DNA from: Eledone cirrhosa
Taxonomy: Eukaryota; Mollusca; Cephalopoda; Octopoda; Eledonidae
DNA: 64,000 nt
Direction of reading: 5' to 3'
Assembly (NCBI GenBank): GCA_964016885.1
Contig: OZ024740.1
Span: 293,916,217 to 293,980,216, forward strand
Part shown: in pieces, positions 1 to 7,542 of the stretch
How the letters are laid out: each line of letters starts with the position of its first letter
How positions within the stretch are numbered: the stretch's first letter is position 1
Made by a program: the position numbers and the translations under genes
The notes under the pieces: model-generated
The model's database searches: none
What the model was told of the DNA's origin: nothing
Seen by the model: the letters and a program-made list of their open reading frames with translations, nothing else

Positions 1-252
1 AACGACCACTAATCGGAAGTGTTGACATTTGAAAATTTTAAAGAGGTGAATCTTTAAATAAGTAATAAAATATATTTAATGAACAGCCAGGAAATTTAGT
101 AGATAAATTATGTAATATTCATTCATTATTTATTCAAAGTAATCCAACTTATTTTACTAAGGGGATAAAAAATGATAAACCGTACGCAGTCCTGCGCTTC
201 GGGCTTTACGGTGTTTAGTGTGGTTGTTGTGGTTTGGTGGTTGTGTGGGTGC
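1..252. other. AT-rich DNA, no gene seen
   Basis: AT-rich sequence with no convincing coding or RNA feature. A small minus-strand open frame across 126-356 has no recognisable domain and overlaps the PLE scrap that follows. Confidence 0.5.
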
Positions 253-390
253 GTTTTGGTCAGGCGAACAGAACTATCTTCAACCAGCACGCAGAATACT
301 ATAACTCCGCACTTGAAAAGGCTGGTTACAAGAAGAAGATAGCTTACAATGAGCAAACTAGAAGCTCAACGCCGCTAAACCCAAACAGAC
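253..390 (+). pseudogene. Penelope-like element RT scrap
   Basis: A short plus-strand open frame (ATG at 234, stop at 486-488) encodes NRTIFNQHAEYYNSALEKAG and then a lysine-rich stretch. This matches in layout the segment after the RT domain in the better-preserved PLE copies of this window, which read IFNKAAPYYNKALKKSGF. About 45 residues align; after about 390 the frame no longer resembles the KRKIIWF linker of the other copies, which suggests a frameshift or break. It lacks all RT catalytic motifs and the endonuclease. Seen: the motif. Inferred: that it is an old PLE fragment from a family different from the copies at 7.5-15.3 kb. Confidence 0.6.
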
Positions 391-809
391 CCTTAGAAAC
401 GCAAATAGACGAGGACACCCTACCTAGAACAAATACTAAGCAAAGTCAACAGGACAGGCTGCGTTACATACAACTGCCAAGGAGATAAAACTATACCCTC
501 CAACACGAATAAGGATGCTGAATATCGCACCAACTTATCAACCCCCACGTACACTACAAGCAAAAACCTCCCTTTGAATTAATCCACCAAACAAAACAAA
601 CTTCACTGACCACGATAGGAACATCTGACTTTATCATACGGCATGTATATTTGCTTTTCCATTAACATTACAAGGGGTCTCACGAGCCGCGGATTACAGA
701 GTCGGGTCAGATCGATACAGATCGAACCTTGAGCTGATCAGTGGTGAAACATCCGTCACCAACCATTAAACCTAATCAAAGAGTAGCCAATCGTCGTTGT
801 TATCTTATT

Positions 810-813
<4 letters not shown>
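391..813. other. Intergenic DNA, no gene seen
   Basis: No domain or RNA gene recognised. There is a short hairpin at about 742-760 (GGTGA paired with TCACC). The stretch ends at a TA microsatellite. Confidence 0.4.
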
Positions 814-856
<43 letters not shown>

Positions 857-857
857 T
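814..857. repeat. (TA)n microsatellite
   Basis: Uninterrupted TA dinucleotides of about 44 bp. The TIR element at 861 appears to have inserted at its right edge, using a TA target. Confidence 0.95.
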
Positions 858-860
858 AGA

Positions 861-2019
861 CTGAAAAATGCGGGCGCATGTGTATTAATATTCTTAAATA
901 ATAATAAACCTGGAAAAGTACAGGACAAGTAGAATTAACTCTTAAAATATTGAAGCTGGAATTTGAATTTGATGAATTCAATGTACAGTAAAATTAGCAA
1001 TGCCAAGAGATAATAAGAAATAATAATGTATTAGGGGATTTATTAGATATTAAGTCATCAGTTTGCCTAAGTCAGCAATCACCATTTTGCCAACCAAATG
1101 CAATTAATGTCATCAATCTTTTGTACATAAATTGTCAGTTCATTTAAGTTGTCACTTTCTTTGTCCCTTTAGTGGGTTAATTATACTGTATTACTTTAAA
1201 AATTGACATTAAAAATTAATTGAAATTAATAGTAAAAAGTAATGAGCTAAATTTTGCATAAATTGTCATATTAAAATTATTAATCTAATTTCATTTTAAA
1301 AAAAGTTAAGCCGAAATTTGTCAAGTTCGAATTACAGTTGACTCTCCCTAATTGTCAGCGCCATTTCTGGCCCAACTTTTATTTTTTGTGACTCTCCCTA
1401 ATTGTCAGTCATTTTTACAGTTCCTTTGAGTGACAATTAAAGATAGTCAACTGTATTTCAAAAAGAAAATTTAGAGATCAAGTGCAATATCATTCTGATT
1501 GATAATCTGGATTACTGTTCCTTTCTTATGAGGAAAGCAGAGACTATCTTTTAGAGATTAGCACCAAAGATTAACTAGGCCATTCCTAATGAATCAAGGT
1601 GATTTCTAGATCGTTTTTAATTATTTAATTAATAATTAAAGTAAAAAATTATCTTGGTTGTCTTTAGGTCATTCTTGTGTTATTCTAAATCTATCCATGA
1701 AAGAGCTAGGAATGACCATTCCACATGCCAGTGCTGAAACGCTGGCACAGAAATGCCTGCACCAAAACGTCCTGTTCCATGCCTTCTTAACAACCTTCAC
1801 TTCCTTGTGATTAAGTGTGATGTCATAGGCTTATTATTGTACATTTAATTCATCAAATTCAAATTCCAGCTTCAATATTTTAAGAGTTAATTCTACTTGT
1901 CCTGTACTTTTCCAGGTTTATTATTATTTAAGAATATTTGTAATTGCTGGCCTTGTGCCAAAAGTAGAAACAATTATTATTTAAGAATATTAATACACAT
2001 GCGCCCGCATTTTTCGGTC
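861..2019. mobile_element. TA-flanked TIR element, about 1.16 kb, Tc1/mariner-like ends
   Basis: The left arm (about 861-987) is repeated in inverse orientation at about 1839-2019. The outer ends read GACTGAAAAATGCGGGCGCA on the left and GACCGAAAAATGCGGGCGCA on the right when reverse-complemented. A TA dinucleotide abuts both ends (859-860 and 2020-2021), as expected for TA target-site duplication by Tc1/mariner-type elements. The right arm carries an extra insertion of about 50 bp flanked by a copied TTATTATTTAAGAATATT. No transposase frame is present, so the element is non-autonomous. The superfamily assignment is inferred from the TA duplication only. Confidence 0.7.
1335..1453. mobile_element. 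Nested 119-bp MITE with TA duplication
   Basis: The ends read CAGTTGACTCTCCCTAATTG on the left and, reverse-complemented, CAGTTGACTATCTTTAATTG on the right. They are flanked by TA at 1333-1334 and 1454-1455. An internal copy of ACTCTCCCTAATTGTCAG recurs at 1391-1408. It has no coding capacity. It lies wholly inside the larger TIR element, so it inserted later or was carried with it. Confidence 0.75.
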
Positions 2020-2021
2020 TA

Positions 2022-2400
2022 GTCCCCTTTTTTTTAAGGCATTGCAGCAAAGCAAATTATTTTATTTAAATTACCTTGACCATTTGCTAAGGCATTTACA
2101 ATCATTTTTTTCATCAATAAAAATTAATTTTTCATTTCAATATTTCTATAAAATCCAAAATATTAAAATTGAAAAGGTATTTTGTAGAATATAATCAATA
2201 GAGACATTTGCCTTTTCTGAACACCCGTACTACAAGCCTTCAGGTGTGCCCATAGAGACAAAGCTATAATTGACTATACTCTAATGATCAATTTAGAGTT
2301 TAACTTAAGTGAACTTAATGATGCTAGAAAAACAAGCAATTAAAATAACTGAGTCAAAACTAAATAAAATTAAGTCGTAAATAAATAAAATGCCAATAAA
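2022..2400. other. AT-rich spacer, no gene seen
   Basis: Low-complexity AT-rich sequence with no recognisable coding or RNA feature between the TIR element and the degenerate minisatellite. Confidence 0.4.
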
Positions 2401-2419
2401 CAGTGAGCTCAAATTCAAC

Positions 2420-2688
2420 AATAATTTGTCCATAATTAGCAGTTAGTCCAAAATAAAATTAAGTAGTCCAGAATTAGCATTTAGTCCAAAATAAAATTAT
2501 GTAGTCGAAAATCAGCATTTAGTCCAAAATAAGCAGCAAGTAGTCAAAAATAAAATTAAGTAGTCCCAAATCAGCATTTAGTCCAAAATAATCAGCAAGT
2601 AGTCCAAAACAAAATGAAGTAGTCCAAAATTAACAGTAGTCCTAATTATAAGTTGGTAGTCCAAGATCAATAGTCCAAAATCAAAAAT
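2420..2688. repeat. Degenerate TAGTCCAAAAT minisatellite
   Basis: The motif TAGTCCAAAAT, often followed by AAAATTAAG or CAGCATT, recurs about a dozen times with variable spacing of roughly 20-40 bp. The array stops where the minus-strand USP frame ends, so it lies just 3' of the helicase/protease pseudogene. Confidence 0.75.
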
Positions 2689-4726
2689 CTAAATTTTTTC
2701 CATAAACAATACAACCATATTAGGTAACTTAGGAGGAAATTTATTGTGCCTTTTTTTGATAATGTTGTCACTAATTTCATCCCAATTTTCAGCACCACTT
2801 TTTACCAGACAAGTATAATGGCCTGCCGTAGATGATACTCCTTCATGAAGAATAGCAGCTTTTAATGTGAAATTTGTGCCATATATTTGCTGCTTTTTTT
2901 AGCTAAAGTTCATAATATCACAATTAATTCTTTGTTCTCCTTCATTATTAATCAAAATTCTACTAATTGAGATAACAAGATATTTGAAATCGTTAGTAAA
3001 TTCAATTCTTGAAGTTATTTGATGCTCAATATTTTCAGAACAAGTATCACAGTATTTAGTCAAAGTATTTGTTGTTGAAAGTAGAGATTTAAATTGTTGT
3101 GTGCCATTAATAGGATTTAAAATCAAATCCTCTTTTATTTGAAATGGAAGTTCAGATTCTATACCACATCCAGGTCTTGAATTACAATTGCAAACATTGT
3201 TATTTAAAGCTTGGCAATTTGTTTGATGCAATCGGATGCATCTAGTATGATCAGTTTGAATAAATTGAAGTTTTTCTCTAAATACCAAGTCCAAATGTAG
3301 AGAGAGTTCTTTCCAAAATTCATGAGCATATTGCTGATTTCCATCATGAAATCTTCCTGCAATTATTCTTCTTAAGTTAGAGATTATTATGATTATTAAA
3401 AATGATATTGCTTAATTCTTGATGTACTCCATTCATGTTGTTAAAATTATGCAAATACTCTACAAATTCAGGCAATTGATTCAGTGATTTCACAACTGAA
3501 TTTGCAAAACAAGCATTTCTTTGGTTGATCAATTGATGTTTAGGGATTAAAGTTTGGCTGTTTTCATTTCTTTTCTTCTTTTTGGCAGGTTGGTTTGAAT
3601 TTTCTTCCAAATTAAGTCTTTTCGTTCTTTTCTTGGGCATGCTAGAAGCATTTGCCATGCAAGGATGCTTTTTCCTGAAAGGTGGCAATGGAGGCAAATC
3701 TGCTCTTCCAGTACTAGCCCGTAGTTTGTTGTACTCTTCCCATGCAGATTTGTCAACCATGATCAATGATCTTGGATCAAAGTCACAGAGATACACATAA
3801 GCTTGACCATCAGAAAATATCTGATTTCCTAAATCAGCAATTATTCCATCCACAGAAATTCCTTGTGATTTGTGAATTGTTAAATAGTAAGCAAGAGACA
3901 ATGGAAATTGTGTTCTGGTGACAAAAGCACCAGGAGAAATTTCATAGTCTGCTTGAACTCTTCCAATGGAAATAGGTTTGTCCTTTTTGGTATCAAAAGA
4001 CACCAAAATTTTGTCAACATTGCTTCCATTCCCAATTAATTCAATAACTGTTCCAATAACACCATTGCATAAGCCTTGATCTACATCAATGTTTCGTTTC
4101 AACATCACTCTTGCTCCAATTCCAACATTTAGCAGCAGTATCAGAAGTTTTCTTGTTTTTGCCTTTTTCAACATTTTTCTTTTTTCTTCCATTTACTTGT
4201 CTCATACCAGAATCTTTTGCAGCAAATTTCATTGCATTTATGTTGCATTTTTTAATCATTTCATTATTCAACTCATCAATAGCTTCATTCAAAGGTAAAA
4301 TGCATACAAATTTTAATTCAGGAATAGAATACAATTCAATCAATTTTTTAGCAATTTCTTCAACAGATGCTTTTCTATCAGGAAATAGGCATCATTTTTG
4401 AAGAATGTTAATATCAGAGTCTGATGGGGAACCAATCCTAATTGTTCCCAAAATATCAACATAGTTGTCATTATCTTCTTTTTGTCTCATATTAATGGTT
4501 AGCTCATCATATTGAAAGTATTTCTACAATGAATGCCCACTAATGCCAATTTCTGTTCTTTTGGCATCATATGATGAAATTCTAGAAAATACTGGTTTTT
4601 CATTTACAGGTGGCCATTGCATCAAATCAGCAAACAAAAGAAGATTCATTTTTCCAAAAGGATATGCCAATTTTTGGGGATCTCCAAAAATTTCATCAAG
4701 CCTTTTTGTGAATAACTAAAATTAAG
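2689..4726 (-). pseudogene. PIF1-type helicase fused to ubiquitin-specific protease (C19), broken
   Basis: Read on the minus strand from 4726 down. The first recognisable part is a PIF1 helicase segment with a drifted motif FADLMQWPPV (about 4600-4640), then LTINMRQKEDND (about 4490), LPLNEAIDELN, GARVMLKRNIDVDQGLCNGV (about 4060-4120) and LAYYLTIHKSQG (about 3870-3900). Helicase motifs I and II are missing, so it is 5'-truncated. After a basic linker comes a peptidase C19-like domain: Cys box NQRNACFANSVVKSL (about 3480-3520), QQYAHEFW (about 3320-3345), Cys pairs CNC and CDTC of a zinc ribbon, His box EGVSSTAGHYTCLVK (about 2810-2855), and terminal MVVLFMEKI ending at the stop at 2689. Breaks seen: a frame change near 4190, one near 3375, a nonsense codon in front of the helicase core, and an in-frame TAA at 2899-2901. 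PIF1 helicases unwind DNA and USPs remove ubiquitin. The fusion is probably a transposon protein; I cannot name the family. The longest surviving pieces are 3377-4192 and 2899-3294. Confidence 0.75.
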
Positions 4727-5147
4727 GGAAACTACTTAATACAGCTACGATGGATTTATACTAGAGTTATGTCCCTTAGTGTTACCCGTCATCTGATTTC
4801 GTCACTTAAAGTCACACAACTCGATTTCTATGGCACCAATCTTTCAATATTGACAAATTTCGATTCAGCTTATCGAGTTCTATCTACTGAGATTTAAAAA
4901 GTTATGATGAGTCAAAGTAAATGAGGAGCCTTATCCTCCACTACTTGACCACACATATTTTAGCGTAACTTTTTTTCTACTGACGAAAATTTGAATTTGC
5001 CTGGGATGTAGCCTGGGATGAGTCCATTCTAGTGCAAAAATCCTGATCAAATTTGGTTGAGAACTGAATTAATGACAAGCCTAGAAGTGGCTGTCGTTGG
5101 GAAAAAGTTGACCTTAAGAATATTATTCACACACTACCGTGTGTGAA
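4727..5147. other. No gene seen
   Basis: Mixed-composition sequence without a convincing open frame. It begins where helicase similarity stops and runs to a compound microsatellite. Confidence 0.4.
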
Positions 5148-5196
5148 TGATATCTATATATATATATATGTATATATATATATGTATGCATGTATA

Positions 5197-5239
<43 letters not shown>

Positions 5240-5272
5240 ATATATATACATATTTATACATACATACATACA

Positions 5273-5312
<40 letters not shown>

Positions 5313-5316
5313 CATG

Positions 5317-5365
<49 letters not shown>

Positions 5366-5384
5366 TTATACATACATACATGCA

Positions 5385-5461
<77 letters not shown>

Positions 5462-5486
5462 GTGTATATATATATATAGAGAGAGA
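5148..5486. repeat. Compound (TA)n / (TATG)n microsatellite
   Basis: About 340 bp of TA dinucleotides interrupted by TATG, CATA and TTTATACATACA blocks, ending in a short (GA)n at 5478-5490. Open frames of Tyr-Ile repeats on both strands are composition artefacts. Confidence 0.95.
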
Positions 5487-5650
5487 GAGAATTAGTATAT
5501 CTACCAACATATGTATACAGATGTATACCCATGCTAGCAAATATATATGTTATGTCTTAGTACCTTTGTGGTTTTATGCAGACATAAGATATATATTTGC
5601 TAGCATGAGTCACATCTGTATACATATGTTGGTAGATATACTAATTCTCT
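5487..5650. repeat. Long hairpin, arms about 70 bp
   Basis: The arm 5487-5558 is nearly the reverse complement of 5580-5650; both share ATTAGTATATCTACCAACAT in opposite orientation. The loop is about 21 bp. There are a few mismatches near TACCCATG versus GACTCATG. It could be a MITE that expanded from the adjacent microsatellite or the source of a hairpin RNA. No coding frame is present. Confidence 0.8.
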
Positions 5651-5659
5651 ATATTTATC

Positions 5660-5925
5660 TCCAAATTATTTGTTGAGTAAAACTTGCCAAAATTTACTGC
5701 TGTGATTCATGGTAGTAGTAGGCTCTTGTCATAATACCACCCCACTCCTCACTGATTAACCTCAGTGTCACGTGATTGATCCTTTAGAATCTGCCACTGA
5801 CCAAAGAGGCAGTGAATTTTTTTAGTGCTTTGGAATTTAGTCCCCGCTAGCTTTATTCCATCCACTGAATTATTATTTTTATATGGGTTCCTAGTGTCCG
5901 CGCATTGCCTGGGAACTTAGCTGAG
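5660..5925. other. No gene seen
   Basis: Unique-looking sequence of mixed composition with no recognisable domain. Confidence 0.35.
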
Positions 5926-5928
5926 AAT

Positions 5929-6014
5929 AGACTCCCTGATGACGTAAGGAATTCTCTATAGTTATCTTACGTAACTATATTTATCCCCTTACAGAAACTA
6001 ATTAGTTGGGGTGA
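5929..6014 (+). ncRNA. Possible decayed hammerhead ribozyme
   Basis: The core CTGATGA lies at 5936-5942 and GAAAC at 5994-5998. Candidate stem II is GTAAGG (5944-5949) with CCTTAC (5987-5992), but the base pair next to the core is a C-A mismatch. Stem III is ACT/AGT within ACTAATTAGT (5997-6006). The cleavage triplet would be GTT (6005-6007). Stem I is ACTCC (5931-5935) with GGGGT (6008-6012), including one G-T wobble. The strands for all three stems are present in the right order for a type I hammerhead, but the mismatch and a competing CGTAAG/CTTACG pairing make activity doubtful. Confidence 0.4.
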
Positions 6015-6062
6015 AAATTTTAGTAAGTTAATTTTTAATTTTTAAAATTTTATTATTTTACG

Positions 6063-6064
<2 letters not shown>

Positions 6065-6148
<84 letters not shown>
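6065..6148. repeat. (TA)n microsatellite
   Basis: About 84 bp of TA repeats with one TAAAT interruption. It abuts a LINE fragment. Confidence 0.95.
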
Positions 6149-6149
6149 G

Positions 6150-6445
6150 GATTTTCAGGTCTCTACGAAGGTCCGACTTCCACACCGATCTCAAGCTGTG
6201 GCACGCCGCCCAGGCCTTGCTCTTCCTCTCAACCACATCATCTTCCGTATTCCCAATATTTGCTCCCAAATACAGGAAGCCCTCAACCAATTCTAGCGGC
6301 TTCCCGCCTACATTAGTGATCCCCTCTGGCTTCTCAACATTCTCTACCAGATATTTTGTTTTAGTCTCCTGCCTCCTTCACTGTATTTGTCACCAAAACT
6401 ATGTCGTCGGCAAATTCAGCATCCGATACCTTTTTCGCCCTAACT
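6150..6445 (-). pseudogene. LINE reverse transcriptase fragment
   Basis: Minus-strand reading gives AEFADDIVLVT (the FADD form of RT motif C, codons at 6403-6417), then after a one-base frame change near 6365, TKYLVENVEKPEGI and LVEGFLYLGANI. It ends in RSVWKSDLRRDLKI beside the TA repeat. This order of FADD, FLYLGANI and a Trp-Lys-Ser motif is typical of RTE/jockey-type LINE RT C-termini. It is truncated on both sides and frameshifted, and it lacks the upstream palm motifs and endonuclease. Confidence 0.75.
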
Positions 6446-6460
6446 CTCCTGCTCTGAGCC

Positions 6461-6582
6461 GTATGTTGATGCCCTAAGGACAGACACTGGTCTGTTGGAG
6501 ACGCAGGACATGGCAGCGATAATGAGGGACAGAGACCGCTGGAAAGAACTCGTCCATGGATCTCGGGAATTGTACCCGCCTA

Positions 6583-6583
<1 letters not shown>
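6461..6583 (+). pseudogene. LINE C-terminal tail fragment
   Basis: Plus-strand reading gives VDALRTDTGL, then TQDMAAIMRDRDRWKELV and a Pro-Pro-Lys end at a TA microsatellite. The MRDRDRW(K/R)ELV motif is a common C-terminal signature of RTE-like LINE ORFs. It points opposite to the neighbouring RT fragment, so the two do not form one collinear element. Rearrangement or two insertions are possible. Confidence 0.6.

Positions 6584-6584
<1 letters not shown>

Positions 6585-6637
<53 letters not shown>
6585..6637. repeat. (TA)n microsatellite
   Basis: Pure TA repeats directly downstream of the LINE tail fragment. Simple repeats are common 3' ends of RTE elements. Confidence 0.95.
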
Positions 6638-6643
<6 letters not shown>

Positions 6644-6710
6644 ACCAACTCGTAAGTACGTTTTCTTAACTACAGATTATTATATACACTCGTTTTTCTC
6701 TTAATATCTT

Positions 6711-6765
6711 CAAACAACCAAATAACCAAAAACTATTAATAACCTCAAACAACCAAATAACCAAA
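6711..6765 (+). repeat. Direct repeat of CAAACAACCAAATAACCAAA
   Basis: Two copies of the 20-bp word, at 6711-6730 and 6746-6765, immediately before the perfect hairpin at 6773-6808. No gene is seen between 6640 and 6936. Confidence 0.8.
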
Positions 6766-6772
6766 TCACACA

Positions 6773-6808
6773 CGACGGCTATTTCTGTTAGTCCAGAAAT
6801 AGCCGTCG
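6773..6808. repeat. Perfect 15-bp stem hairpin
   Basis: CGACGGCTATTTCTG pairs with CAGAAATAGCCGTCG around a 6-nt loop TTAGTC. The stem is uninterrupted and GC-richer than its surroundings. No run of T follows to suggest a terminator. It may be part of a non-coding element end. Confidence 0.8.
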
Positions 6809-6931
6809 AAACGGCTTGAGCCCTGCCGTCGGGGTCATACTTTTTTCTATTTCCCACTCTCACTACCCTAAGTATTGAGTACTCTGGTGCGTTATGGTCC
6901 ATCTGGTTCCTTACCACATTTCCTTTATTAC

Positions 6932-6936
<5 letters not shown>

Positions 6937-7003
<67 letters not shown>
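6937..7003. repeat. (TA)n microsatellite
   Basis: About 67 bp of TA repeats abutting the left inverted end of the ribozyme-bearing element. Confidence 0.95.
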
Positions 7004-7007
<4 letters not shown>

Positions 7008-7497
7008 AAATAACGAAACGAAATTAAATTTCGTTTCGCTTCTAACTCACTTTTGTATGACTGACGTTTAAACAATTAAGTTAAAGTGTACATCTACATA
7101 TGTATACGGAAGTATTAGTATGCATATAAATACACACATGTATACATATGTACATGTACTCAGCTTTTCACTAGACACTTTACAGTGAGTGTCAGCTAGT
7201 CTGTATGTAACCACACAGGCGGACCGGGTTTTAGAGTCATACGAGTTTTCAAGGAAACACATTTCCTCTATTCTACAGAGGGCCAGACAGGAATATTGGA
7301 CTAGTTTCGATGTTATTACATCTCATCAGCAATATTTACCCATCTTCCGGCTTCTCTGGAGAATTGTAAAAGCACATATCGTTATATGCTTTTTCTATGA
7401 AAATTAGTAGTGGGTAGACTAATTTGCATAGAACGTGAGTCATTGTACGCACCGGTTCAGCGGAAACGAAATTTAATTTCGTTTCGTTATTTGTTTT
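7004..7497 (-). mobile_element. 0.5-kb element with perfect 34-bp TIRs and a hammerhead motif
   Basis: The left end starts AAACAAATAACGAAACGAAA (about 7005-7038). The same 34 bp recur exactly in inverse orientation at about 7462-7496, and each end is itself palindromic around AAATTTAATTT-like sequence. The interior has no protein-coding signal but holds a hammerhead core on the minus strand (7290-7340). The element sits between a TA microsatellite and the truncated 3' side of a minus-strand PLE RT. It could be a non-autonomous element moved by PLE machinery, or a PLE long-terminal segment; I cannot decide from one copy. Confidence 0.65.
7290..7340 (-). ncRNA. Hammerhead ribozyme (type I, minimal stem III)
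   Basis: On the minus strand the core CTGATGA lies at 7329-7323. It is followed by stem II GATGT-AATA-ACATC (7322-7309) with the canonical G-C pair next to the core, then GAAA (7308-7305). Stem III is the minimal AC/GT with a two-base loop (7305-7300), and the cleavage triplet GTC is at 7301-7299. Stem I is AATATTG (7336-7330) with CAATATT (7298-7292), with further pairing beyond internal loops. All conserved core positions are present. PLEs are known to carry type I hammerheads with very short stem III in their long terminal regions, and this motif lies 3' of and in the same orientation as a PLE RT. Confidence 0.8.
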
Positions 7498-7542
7498 TAT
7501 CGTTATTTGTTTTTATCGTAATTGTTTTTATCGTTATTTATT
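7484..7542 (+). repeat. Short tandem repeat GTTATTTGTTTTTATC
   Basis: About three and a half copies of a 16-bp unit lie between the right inverted end of the small element and the point (about 7543) where PLE coding similarity breaks off. Confidence 0.8.

Noticed and set aside
715..765. Hammerhead-like CTGATCA followed by GAAAC
   Set aside because: The G8 position of the core is not met and no stem II can form between the two motifs.
4089..4401. Plus-strand open frames opposite the helicase
   Set aside because: Antisense shadows of the PIF1-like pseudogene; no domain of their own.
5143..5676. Open frames rich in Tyr-Ile on both strands
   Set aside because: Pure translation of TA/TATG microsatellite.
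7189..7407. Small plus-strand open frame across the ribozyme element
   Set aside because: No domain; it overlaps the hammerhead and lies in a non-coding element.
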